NCBI GenBank assembly: GCA_016869645.1
Contig: VGDO01000023.1
Span: forward strand, 1-41,365
Length of the DNA stretch: 41,365 nt
Direction: 5' to 3'
Source: Alphaproteobacteria bacterium
GTDB taxonomy: Bacteria > Pseudomonadota > Alphaproteobacteria > SHVW01
The translations under genes were made by a program, and so were the position numbers. Position 1 is the stretch's first letter, and the number at the start of each line of letters is the position of its first letter. Positions 25,518 to 33,272 of this stretch are shown here, piece by piece. The notes below the pieces were generated by a model. The model did not search any database. It had not been told where the DNA came from and saw nothing but the letters and a program-made list of their open reading frames with translations.

Positions 25518-26573
25518 ATGACCTACATCGCAAAACCGAAGCTGCGACATCCCGACCTGCCGAAGAACAAGCTCGGCTACACCAGGCGCGACTACGAGGG
25601 CTCGATCTCGACGCTGTGCGCCGGCTGCGGCCACGATTCGATCAGCGCCGCGATCATCCAGGCCTGCTTCGAGCTCGACCTGCCGCCGCACCGCATCGCC
25701 AAGCTGAGCGGCATCGGCTGCTCGTCCAAGACGCCGACCTACTTCCTCGGCAGCAGCCACGGCTTCAACAGCGTGCACGGCCGCATGCCCAGCGTGTTGA
25801 CCGGCGCCAACCTCGCCAACCGCGACCTGATCTATCTCGGCGTGTCGGGCGACGGCGATTCGGCCTCGATCGGCCTGGGTCAGTTCGCGCACCTGATGCG
25901 CCGCGGCGTCAACATGACCTATATCGTCGAGAACAATGGCGTCTACGGCCTGACCAAGGGCCAGTTCTCGGCGACCTCGGACAAGGGCTCGAAGAGCAAG
26001 CGGGGTGCCGTCAACACCGATGCGCCGATCGACCTGGTCGGCATGGCGCTCCAGCTCGGCGCCACCTTCATCGCGCGCAGCTTCTCCGGCGACAAGACCC
26101 AGCTCGTGCCGCTGATCAAGGCGGCGCTGACGCACAAGGGTGCAGCCTTCATCGACTGCATCAGCCCGTGCGTGGCCTTCAACAACCATGTCGGCTCGAC
26201 CAAGAGCTTCGATTACGTGCGCGAGCACAATGAATCGGTCAACCGGCTCGACATCATCGAGGGCCGTTCGGAAATCACCGCCGACTATGCGCCCGGCACG
26301 ATCGAGATGGTGACGCAGCACGATGGCTCGGTGCTGCGCCTGCACAAGCTGGCGCTCGACTACGATCCGCATGACCGCATTTCCGCCATGACCTATCTGC
26401 AGCAGCGGCATGCCCAGGGCGAGATCGTGACCGGGCTGCTCTATGTCGATCCCGAGCCGGACGACCTTCACGACTACATGAACACGGTCGAGCGGCCGCT
26501 CAACGAGCTGGGCGAGCAGGAGCTGTGCCCGGGCAGCAAGCTGCTCGACAAGTTGAACGCGGCGCTGCGCTGA
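25518..26573 (+). CDS. 2-oxoacid:acceptor oxidoreductase, beta subunit
   Basis: The 351-residue subunit carries thiamine diphosphate: GDGDSASIGLGQFAHLMRRG from residue 111 and VENNGVYGLTKGQFS form the Mg-TPP motif. Cysteines C34 and C37 (STLCAGCGHD), C68 (GIGCSS) and C214/C218 (DCISPC) can supply the [4Fe-4S] cluster ligands of KorB-type proteins. KorB C-terminal segments such as FNNHVGSTKSFDYVREHN are present. ATG 25518 is preferred over a TTG six bases earlier. It closes the three-gene operon for an NAD(P)H-linked 2-oxoacid oxidoreductase; the TPR gene that follows may be co-transcribed. Confidence 0.92.
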   Translation: MTYIAKPKLRHPDLPKNKLGYTRRDYEGSISTLCAGCGHDSISAAIIQACFELDLPPHRIAKLSGIGCSSKTPTYFLGSSHGFNSVHGRMPSVLTGANLANRDLIYLGVSGDGDSASIGLGQFAHLMRRGVNMTYIVENNGVYGLTKGQFSATSDKGSKSKRGAVNTDAPIDLVGMALQLGATFIARSFSGDKTQLVPLIKAALTHKGAAFIDCISPCVAFNNHVGSTKSFDYVREHNESVNRLDIIEGRSEITADYAPGTIEMVTQHDGSVLRLHKLALDYDPHDRISAMTYLQQRHAQGEIVTGLLYVDPEPDDLHDYMNTVERPLNELGEQELCPGSKLLDKLNAALR

Positions 26574-26674
26574 GGATTGTCGGCGTGCGCCGCCCACGCG
26601 GCGTCATCGGACTTGCCCCCGGCGGGGTCGGCGCCGGGATTGCAGCGGCGTCGAGATTTGGTATTCATGCGGTG

Positions 26675-27217
26675 ATGCTGACCGATACGTTCAAGCTCAT
26701 CCTCTCGCTCAACCGCTTGCGGCCGGCGCCGGGCCAGCCCAACCGGCTGGACGGGCTGTTCGCCGATCTCCGGTCGGACAGGCCGGCGCGGCCGGCTCAT
26801 GAGATCGAGGATGCGATCTGGGCCTTGTGGACCAGCCACGAGGACGCCGGCGCGGCCGCGCTGATGGAGCGCGCCATTTCGCTGATCGGCGGCAAGAAGC
26901 ACGATGCGGCCGATCACATGCTGACCGACCTGGTGCAGGCGCAGCCGCTCTGGGCCGAGGCCTGGAACAAGCGCGCGACGCTCTACTATCTGATGGGCCG
27001 CGATTCCGACAGCGCCGCCGACATCAAGCGCACGCTCGAGCTCGAGCCGCGCCACTTCGGCGCGGTGTGCGGCTTCGCGCAGATCTGCCTGCGCCAGGGC
27101 GACCCCCAGAAGGCCGTCGCCTGCTTCGAGATGGCGCTCGTGCTCAACCCGCACCTGGAGCAGGTGCGCAAGATCGTCAAGCACCTGTCAGGCAATCTGC
27201 CGCGGACGATCAATTAG
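26675..27217 (+). CDS. Small tetratricopeptide-repeat protein
   Basis: From ATG 26675 the protein has 180 residues. Its second half contains about three TPR units: AADHMLTDLVQAQPLWAEAW, RATLYYLMGRDSDSAADIKRTLELEPRH and FAQICLRQGDPQKAVACFEMALVLNPH. There is no signal peptide, so it is likely a cytoplasmic scaffold or partner protein. A TPR protein of this type with periodic LEPRHFGA and ALVLNPH stretches is common in alphaproteobacteria without assigned role. Its position 101 bases after the oxidoreductase beta gene allows co-transcription. The upstream open frame to 26525 reads as non-coding. Confidence 0.75.
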   Translation: MLTDTFKLILSLNRLRPAPGQPNRLDGLFADLRSDRPARPAHEIEDAIWALWTSHEDAGAAALMERAISLIGGKKHDAADHMLTDLVQAQPLWAEAWNKRATLYYLMGRDSDSAADIKRTLELEPRHFGAVCGFAQICLRQGDPQKAVACFEMALVLNPHLEQVRKIVKHLSGNLPRTIN

Positions 27218-27256
27218 GCATTCGGTTGTGACCAATGAGTCCCGAACTGTCGCAAT

Positions 27257-27368
27257 GCCTCGTGGTGAGCCTGTCGAACCACGAGGCCCATGCCGCACGA
27301 AAGACGATGGCCGGTAAGCAATTGTGATGCGGAGGCGGCCTCATGGTTCGACAGGCTCACCATGAGGC
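27257..27368. repeat. Pair of mirrored REP-like hairpins
   Basis: Two perfect 10-bp hairpins lie in the gap between the TPR gene and argC. The first pairs GCCTCGTGGT (27257-27266) with ACCACGAGGC (27278-27287) around an 11-base loop GAGCCTGTCGA. The second pairs GCCTCATGGT (27338-27347) with ACCATGAGGC (27359-27368) around TCGACAGGCTC, the exact reverse complement of the first loop. So the units are inverted copies of one another with compensating changes (CG to TA) in the stems. They sit between convergent genes and may act as a bidirectional terminator or 3' end protector. Confidence 0.75.
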
Positions 27369-27434
27369 ACGGCAACGAAACAGCTTGAACCAGACCACGA
27401 GAAGCCTTTCTGTCGGCGCCCGCTTCGACCGCTG

Positions 27435-28421
27435 TCACATCTCCACGTCCAGCATCAGCCCCAGGTTCTGCACGGCCGCACCCGAGGCACCCTTGCCGAG
27501 ATTGTCGAGCCGCGCGACCAGCACGGCCTGGCCATGCTTCTGATTGGCGAAGACGCGCAGCTCGAGCAGGTTGGTCTCGTTGAGCGCCAGCGCGTCGAGC
27601 CGCCCTGATTTGAACGACGGGTCGTCCCCGGTCACCACCTTCACCCATTTGGATCCGGCATAGTAGGAAGCGAGCGCAGCTTCGAGGTCGCCCGCCTTGG
27701 GCGCGCCGTTCAGCGTGTCGAGATGGAGCGGCACGGCCACCAGCATGCCCTTCCGGAAATTTCCGACCGACGGCACGAAGATCGGCCGCCGCGTCAGCTT
27801 GCTGTACTTCTGCAGCTCCGGCACATGCTTGTGCTCGAGGCCGAGGCCGTAGAATTCGAAGGCGGGCGCCTTGCCCGTCTCATAGGCCTCGATCATCGAC
27901 TTGCCGCCGCCCGAATAGCCGGACACGGCGTTGACCGTCACCGGGTAGTCGGCGGGCATGATCTTCGCCTCGACCAGCGGCCGGATCAGCGCGATGCCGC
28001 CGGTCGGGTAGCAGCCGGGGTTGGTCACCCGCCGTGCCCGCGCGATCGCCGCGGGCTGTCCGGCTTCCATCTCGGGCCAGCCATAGGTCCAGCCCTCGGA
28101 CACGCGGTGCGCCGAAGAGGCGTCGAGGATCCTGGGCGATTTCGGCCCGAGCTGGTCGGCGAGGGCGACCGCTTCCTTCGCCGCCTCATCCGGCAGGCAG
28201 AGCACGACGACATCGACCTCGGCCATCAGCGCCTGGCGTGCCGCCGGATCCTTGCGCTTCTCAGGCGCGATGGCGCGCACCTCGACGCCCGTGATCTTGG
28301 CCATCCGATCACGGATTTCGATGCCCGTGGTGCCGGCCTCGCCGTCGATGAAGATGGCGGGCTTTGTCTGGGCCTTTCGGGCGGTCATGCCGGCGGGCTT
28401 GTCGAAGGTGGTGACGGACAT
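27435..28421 (-). CDS. argC: N-acetyl-gamma-glutamyl-phosphate reductase, type 2
   Basis: ArgC reduces N-acetylglutamyl phosphate to N-acetylglutamate semialdehyde with NADPH, the third step of arginine biosynthesis. The protein is about 328 residues, of the shorter type-2 class: FIDGEAGTTGIEIRDR (NADP loop), LDASSAHRVSEGWTYG, the active-site cysteine in TNPGCYPTGG (C137) and VSGYSGGGK. ATG 28421 has GGAG eight bases upstream; ATG 28427 is two codons earlier but only two bases from that site. It is preceded by a promoter, an Arg-rich short ORF and a terminator hairpin, suggesting attenuation by arginine. In many alphaproteobacteria argC follows rplM-rpsI, but not here. Confidence 0.95.
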   Translation of the reverse strand: MSVTTFDKPAGMTARKAQTKPAIFIDGEAGTTGIEIRDRMAKITGVEVRAIAPEKRKDPAARQALMAEVDVVVLCLPDEAAKEAVALADQLGPKSPRILDASSAHRVSEGWTYGWPEMEAGQPAAIARARRVTNPGCYPTGGIALIRPLVEAKIMPADYPVTVNAVSGYSGGGKSMIEAYETGKAPAFEFYGLGLEHKHVPELQKYSKLTRRPIFVPSVGNFRKGMLVAVPLHLDTLNGAPKAGDLEAALASYYAGSKWVKVVTGDDPSFKSGRLDALALNETNLLELRVFANQKHGQAVLVARLDNLGKGASGAAVQNLGLMLDVEM

Positions 28422-28463
28422 GGTCATAACTCCAAGGGCAGATCGTTATGGGCCAGAAATGAA

Positions 28464-28487
28464 AAGCCGCGCTCTGGGGCGCGGCTT
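28464..28487 (-). terminator. Intrinsic terminator hairpin upstream of argC (attenuator)
   Basis: On the minus strand AAGCCGCGC pairs perfectly with GCGCGGCTT around a six-base loop, giving a nine-bp GC-rich stem. A U-rich tail UUUUCAUUU follows on the minus strand only. It lies 37-60 bases before the argC start and after the Arg-rich short ORF, so it would stop argC transcription unless disrupted. Bases CGCCCC at the start of the stem and loop can pair instead with GGGGCG at 28527-28522 in the leader. Confidence 0.65.
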
Positions 28488-28517
28488 CAAGCGAGTTCCG
28501 GTGCGTTCAAGCAGCCG

Positions 28518-28580
28518 TCATCGCCCCCGCGCGGTAGGCGCCGGACGGCGACGTCGGATGATGTTCCTGCCCGATTTCAT
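28518..28580 (-). CDS. Candidate arginine-rich leader peptide of argC
   Basis: A 20-codon ORF encodes MKSGRNIIRRRRPAPTARGR: seven arginines, four in tandem (CGA CGT CGC CGT at 28556-28545). It has no Shine-Dalgarno site at normal spacing, but a promoter places the transcript start at or next to its ATG, as known for leaderless leader peptides such as trpL of Sinorhizobium. GCCGTC in the Arg run can pair with GACGGC just past the stop. Arg-rich frames occur by chance in GC-rich DNA, so the argument rests on position between promoter, terminator and argC. Confidence 0.5.
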   Translation of the reverse strand: MKSGRNIIRRRRPAPTARGR

Positions 28581-28587
28581 GGCAGGA

Positions 28588-28617
28588 CATATGCCCCCGT
28601 TCGGGCCTCCTGTCAAT
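28588..28617 (-). promoter_or_regulatory. Candidate argC promoter
   Basis: On the minus strand ATTGACA (28617-28611) is followed, 17 bases later, by GCATAT/CATATG (28594-28588). This resembles the alphaproteobacterial consensus CTTGAC-N17-CTATAT. The -10 to ATG 28580 distance of seven bases fits transcription starting at the leader ATG. It lies about 24 bases after the stop of the upstream dehydrogenase gene. Confidence 0.5.
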
Positions 28618-28639
28618 GCTGCCTGCGCCGGGGCCGCCA

Positions 28640-29638
28640 TTACGGCAGTTCGACGCGGTTGGCGAGCTGGCCGGTGGCGAAGAACGAGGTCAGATTGCGG
28701 AAGATCGCCGCCATCTTCTGGCGCATGGCGTCGCGCGTGCCGGCGGATATGTGCGGCGTCAGCACGACATTGTCGAGCTTGAGCAGCGGGCTGTCCGGGG
28801 CGGGCGGCTCGCGCTCGAACACGTCGAGGCCCGCAGCCAGCACCTGTCCGTTCGCAAGCGCGTCGACCAATGCCGCCTCGTCGATCAGCCCGCCGCGAGA
28901 CGTGTTGATGACGATGGCACCTGGCTTCATGCGGCTGAGAGCTTCCCGGCCGATGATGCCGCGCGTCGCCGGGGTCAGGGGCACATGCAGGGTCACGAGA
29001 TCGGACGCCTGGAGCGCCTCGTCGAGGCTGCCCGGACGGAGCGCCAGCCGCGCCTCGACCTCGGGCGGCAGGCGCACGGCCGGGTCGGCATAGACGCCCG
29101 TGCAGCCGAAGGCGACCAGGCGCTCGGCGACCGCCTGGCCGATGCGGCCCATGCCGACATAGCCGATGGTCATGCCATAGAGCTCCCGCGACACGCCGCG
29201 CAGCGCGTTGACGTGCCAGCGCCCGCGGCGCAGCTCCGCGTCCGCGAAGCTGAGGCGCTTGGCGGCTGCGAGCATCAGCAGGATGGCGTGCTCGGCGACG
29301 CCGATGGTCGTGCCCTCCGGCGTCAACGCCAGCGGCAGGCCGCGCCGCTTCACCTCCTGCCAGTCGAGCGTGTCCTGCCAGCCGACGCCCTGGTGATGCA
29401 CGACGCGCAGACGCCGCCCGGCGTCGAGATGGCGCTTGGTCAGCCGCGTCGCCGCGCAGATCACCGCCTCGCAGTCGGCGATGCGGCGACAGCGCTCCTC
29501 ATCATCGTCACGTTCGAGCGTAACGACGTCGAAGGCGCCACCGGCGGCAGCCCGGATCAGCGCGTAGACGTCCGGCCCGGCATGGCTGAGATAGAGGACA
29601 CGGCGTCCGACCATCAGTGCCTGGCCATCAGTCGACAT
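28640..29638 (-). CDS. D-isomer-specific 2-hydroxyacid dehydrogenase
   Basis: A 332-residue NAD(P)-dependent dehydrogenase. The nucleotide-binding loop is GYVGMGRIGQAVAERL; the catalytic residues are Arg in NTSRGGLID, Glu in VFEREPPAPDSPLL and His in LTPHISAGT. HQGVGWQDTLDW stands where the substrate-binding segment of the N-terminal catalytic domain is expected. It interconverts a 2-hydroxyacid and a 2-oxoacid. ATG 29638 overlaps the end of the RraA-like gene by 11 bases; a GTG/ATG further in (MVGRRVLYLS) is an alternative start. It is the last gene of the Ugp-like operon and would process a product of the aldolase. Confidence 0.92.
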   Translation of the reverse strand: MSTDGQALMVGRRVLYLSHAGPDVYALIRAAAGGAFDVVTLERDDDEERCRRIADCEAVICAATRLTKRHLDAGRRLRVVHHQGVGWQDTLDWQEVKRRGLPLALTPEGTTIGVAEHAILLMLAAAKRLSFADAELRRGRWHVNALRGVSRELYGMTIGYVGMGRIGQAVAERLVAFGCTGVYADPAVRLPPEVEARLALRPGSLDEALQASDLVTLHVPLTPATRGIIGREALSRMKPGAIVINTSRGGLIDEAALVDALANGQVLAAGLDVFEREPPAPDSPLLKLDNVVLTPHISAGTRDAMRQKMAAIFRNLTSFFATGQLANRVELP

Positions 29639-30311
29639 ACTCGATTCGCGGGGATTCGAGAACGGCGTCGAGCCAGGCCGGGTATTTGCGGCCGGATGCG
29701 ACGGCGGCATCCATGCCACGCTCCTTTTCCTCGATCGCGCGCAGCTCGGCGGCTACTGTCGCGACCGCGGCGCGCGGCACCACGACGATGCCGTCGATGT
29801 CGCCGACCAGCAGGTCGCCCGCCGCGATGGGCACGGCGCCGAGCGTGACCGTGAACCCGATCTCGCCTGGCCCGTCCTTGAACGGCGAGTTGGGCGACAG
29901 ACCGCGCGCGAAGGTCGGGATACCCACCTTGTTGATGCCCTGGATGTCGCGCACCACGCCGTCGGTCACGGCCGCAACGATGCCGGCATTCTTTGCCATG
30001 CCGAGCAGTACATCGCCCAGAATCGACGCGGTGTCTGAGCCGTCGACGGCGGTCACGAGCACATCGCCCGGCTTGGCGAATTTGAGCGCCGCATAGGGCG
30101 CCAGGTTGTCGACCGGCCGGGAGCGAACCGTCAGCGCCGGGCCGACGAAGCGCGTCGCGGTCGTCAGCGGACGGATCCAGTGGGGCAGCGCGCCGCGCCG
30201 CCCCTGGGCATCGACGACCCAGCCGGTCGGCGCCTTGGCAAAGGCCTCGATCTCGGCGCGGCTCGGTCGCGGAAAGTCACGGCGTATCTTGAGCTGGGCG
30301 GGCTCGGCCAT
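29628..30311 (-). CDS. RraA-like aldolase/dimethylmenaquinone methyltransferase-fold protein
   Basis: The 227-residue protein belongs to the RraA/HMG-aldolase family. GDVLLGMAKNAGIVAAVTDGVVRDIQGI contains the signature DGxxRD (metal- and pyruvate-binding residues of class II 4-hydroxy-4-methyl-2-oxoglutarate/4-carboxy-4-hydroxy-2-oxoadipate aldolases), followed by IPTFARGLSP. Family members either retro-aldol cleave tricarboxylic 2-oxoacids to pyruvate, decarboxylate oxaloacetate, or regulate RNase E. Its place in a transporter operon between an ABC ATPase (five bases apart) and a 2-hydroxyacid dehydrogenase (overlapping) argues for a catabolic aldolase or decarboxylase, not an RNase E regulator. 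Confidence 0.88.
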   Translation of the reverse strand: MAEPAQLKIRRDFPRPSRAEIEAFAKAPTGWVVDAQGRRGALPHWIRPLTTATRFVGPALTVRSRPVDNLAPYAALKFAKPGDVLVTAVDGSDTASILGDVLLGMAKNAGIVAAVTDGVVRDIQGINKVGIPTFARGLSPNSPFKDGPGEIGFTVTLGAVPIAAGDLLVGDIDGIVVVPRAAVATVAAELRAIEEKERGMDAAVASGRKYPAWLDAVLESPRIEYVD

Positions 30312-30316
30312 GATGC

Positions 30317-31426
<1,110 letters not shown>

Positions 31427-31436
31427 CCGCGTCCGC

Positions 31437-32249
31437 CTATTTCACCGCGCCGGCGGTCATGCCCTGGATCAGACGCTCGGAGAAGAATCCGTAGACGATG
31501 ATCACGGGGATGATCGCGATCATCAGGCCCGTCGCGATCATGCCGACATCCTCCTGCGTATCGCCGATGAAACGCTGGATGCCGAGCGGCAAAGTCCGGT
31601 TCGTCTCCTCTGTGATCAGCACGACGGCGAACAGGAACTCGTTCCACAGGAGTATGAAGTTGAGGATGATCGTGGTTGCGACCGCTGGAAAGGCGATCGG
31701 CAGAGCGACGCGCCAGAAGATCTCCCAGTCGGAATAACCATCCATGCGCGCCGCATCGAACAGGTCCTGGGGAATGCGCGCAAAGAAGCTCTCGAGGATG
31801 TAGATGGTCAGCGGCAATTGAATTGCGACGTAGACCAGAGTCAATCCGAGCTTGGAGTTGTAAAGGTTGTAGCCGACCAGGATCTGGAACAGCGAGATGA
31901 TGGTGATCTGCGGCGGGAAGATGATGGTCGAGAAGAGAATGAAGTAGATCGCGCGATTGAGCCGAAACGGATAGCGCGCAAGGCAGTGCGCCGCCATGGC
32001 GCCGACGATGGTCAGCACCGCTACAGCGCCGAGCACGATCTGCAGCGAGTTGGCGAAGTAGATGCCGTAGTTCGAGTTGAACCACGCCTCGGGGAATTTC
32101 TCCCAATGCGCGGGATCGGGGAACGCGAAGTGATTGCGGTGGATCTCGGTCGTCGTGCGCAGGGACAGCATCGCGACCCACACAAAGGGCCCTGCGGCAA
32201 AAGCCGTATAGAGTGAGAGCGCGAGCAGGACCAGCGACCGCCTGACCAT
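31437..32249 (-). CDS. ABC permease, UgpE/MalG type
   Basis: The 270-residue inner-membrane protein has about six hydrophobic segments, starting SLVLLALSLYTAFAAGPFVWVAMLSL. The EAA loop, DLFDAARMDGYSDWEIFWRVALPIAFP, is the ATPase contact of CUT1 permeases of the MalG/UgpE class, and the C-terminal IQGMTAGAVK ending is typical. It pairs with the preceding UgpA-like permease; one base separates the two genes on the minus strand, so they are co-translated. Confidence 0.93.
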   Translation of the reverse strand: MVRRSLVLLALSLYTAFAAGPFVWVAMLSLRTTTEIHRNHFAFPDPAHWEKFPEAWFNSNYGIYFANSLQIVLGAVAVLTIVGAMAAHCLARYPFRLNRAIYFILFSTIIFPPQITIISLFQILVGYNLYNSKLGLTLVYVAIQLPLTIYILESFFARIPQDLFDAARMDGYSDWEIFWRVALPIAFPAVATTIILNFILLWNEFLFAVVLITEETNRTLPLGIQRFIGDTQEDVGMIATGLMIAIIPVIIVYGFFSERLIQGMTAGAVK

Positions 32250-32250
32250 G

Positions 32251-33216
32251 TCAGTATTCCAGCCGGTCGCGCTGCCGGAAGGCCCAGGTCAGCAGCAGCA
32301 CGGTCGTGAGCACGATCACGAACCAGACCGCGGCGATGGTCGAGGGATAGCCGAGATCAAAGGTCGTCCACTCGAAGGCGCGCTTGTAGACGTAAGTCGA
32401 CACGGTCTCCGTGGCCCACAACGGATTGCCTTTGGTCGTGATCCACACCAGATCGAAGATCTTCATCTTGCCGATGAAGGACAGCACGATGAGGTTGAGG
32501 ATGGTCGCGCGGATCAGCGGCAGGATGATGAACACCAGCTTGGCGCCCCAGCCGCAATTGTCGAGTTCGGCCGCCTCGATCACGTCGCGCGGCAGTGAGT
32601 GCAGCGCGGCCAGCAACACCACCATGTTGAAGCCAACCCACATCCAGCTCGTCACGAAGATCAGCGACGGCAAGGCAGTCGCCGGATCGCCGAGCCAAGG
32701 CTTGGCCAGGAATCCCAGGCCGATCGCGCGGAGCGCGACGTTCACCGGGCCCCAGTCGTAGTTGTAGATCCACATCCAAAGGATGCCCACCACCACATAG
32801 GACATGAGGACCGGCGTGAACCAGGCGATGCGGAAGAAGCGCGCTCCGGGTACGCGGGCGTAGAGCGCCACCGCGAGCAGGAGCGCGATCGACACCTCGA
32901 TCAGCGGCGAGGCACATGCCCAGGTGATGGTGTTGCGCACGGCGCGCCAGAAGATCTCGTCGCGCACCAGCTGCTCGTAGTTCAGCAGGCCGACGAACTC
33001 GGTGCGGCGCGGCAGCACCTTGTGAAAGCTGTTCCACAGGGTGCGAAACGCCGGATAGGCGGTCAGCGCGACATAGAAGGTCAACGCCGGCAGCAGGAAG
33101 GCGATGATCGTGCCCCAGGGCATGCCAAGCTCCGCGCGCCGGCGCAGCGAGGCGGGGACGGAGGCCGATACCGAAAGGGATGCCATGAGGCGTCGCGAAA
33201 TGCGGATCGCGGACAC
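32251..33216 (-). CDS. ABC permease, UgpA/MalF type
   Basis: A 321-residue permease of the MalF/UgpA class with an N-terminal cytoplasmic tail, six or more hydrophobic spans (FLLPALTFYVALTAYPAFRTLWNSF at the start) and the EAA loop DVIEAAELDNCGWGAKLVFIILPLI. GTG 33216 has GGGAG five bases upstream and is preferred over ATG 33186, which has none. That ribosome binding site lies inside the stem of a hairpin after the binding-protein gene, which would lower permease output relative to the binding protein. Confidence 0.9.
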   Translation of the reverse strand: MSAIRISRRLMASLSVSASVPASLRRRAELGMPWGTIIAFLLPALTFYVALTAYPAFRTLWNSFHKVLPRRTEFVGLLNYEQLVRDEIFWRAVRNTITWACASPLIEVSIALLLAVALYARVPGARFFRIAWFTPVLMSYVVVGILWMWIYNYDWGPVNVALRAIGLGFLAKPWLGDPATALPSLIFVTSWMWVGFNMVVLLAALHSLPRDVIEAAELDNCGWGAKLVFIILPLIRATILNLIVLSFIGKMKIFDLVWITTKGNPLWATETVSTYVYKRAFEWTTFDLGYPSTIAAVWFVIVLTTVLLLTWAFRQRDRLEY

Positions 33217-33250
33217 GCCACTCCCGGCGCCGCAAGGCGCCAGGAGTGGC
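33217..33250 (-). promoter_or_regulatory. Intergenic stem-loop covering the permease ribosome binding site
   Basis: Arms GCCACTCC/GGAGTGGC and GGCGCC/GGCGCC form a 14-bp stem with a single mismatch and a four-base loop (GCAA on plus, TTGC on the transcript strand). It lies between the binding-protein stop and the first permease GTG, and includes the permease GGGAG site (33225-33221). Such hairpins commonly protect upstream binding-protein mRNA and reduce permease translation. Confidence 0.7.
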
Positions 33251-33272
33251 TGGACTTACAACTGCCGCGGGA

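Noticed and set aside
27343..27543. 66-codon plus-strand ORF spanning the second REP-like hairpin
   Set aside because: It starts inside the palindromic repeat and overlaps the 3' end of argC; no coding evidence.
28507..28590. Alternative 27-codon ORF in the argC leader starting at 28590
   Set aside because: It begins inside the proposed -10 region, has poor ribosome binding site spacing and contains a single Arg; the 28580 ORF fits an arginine attenuator better.
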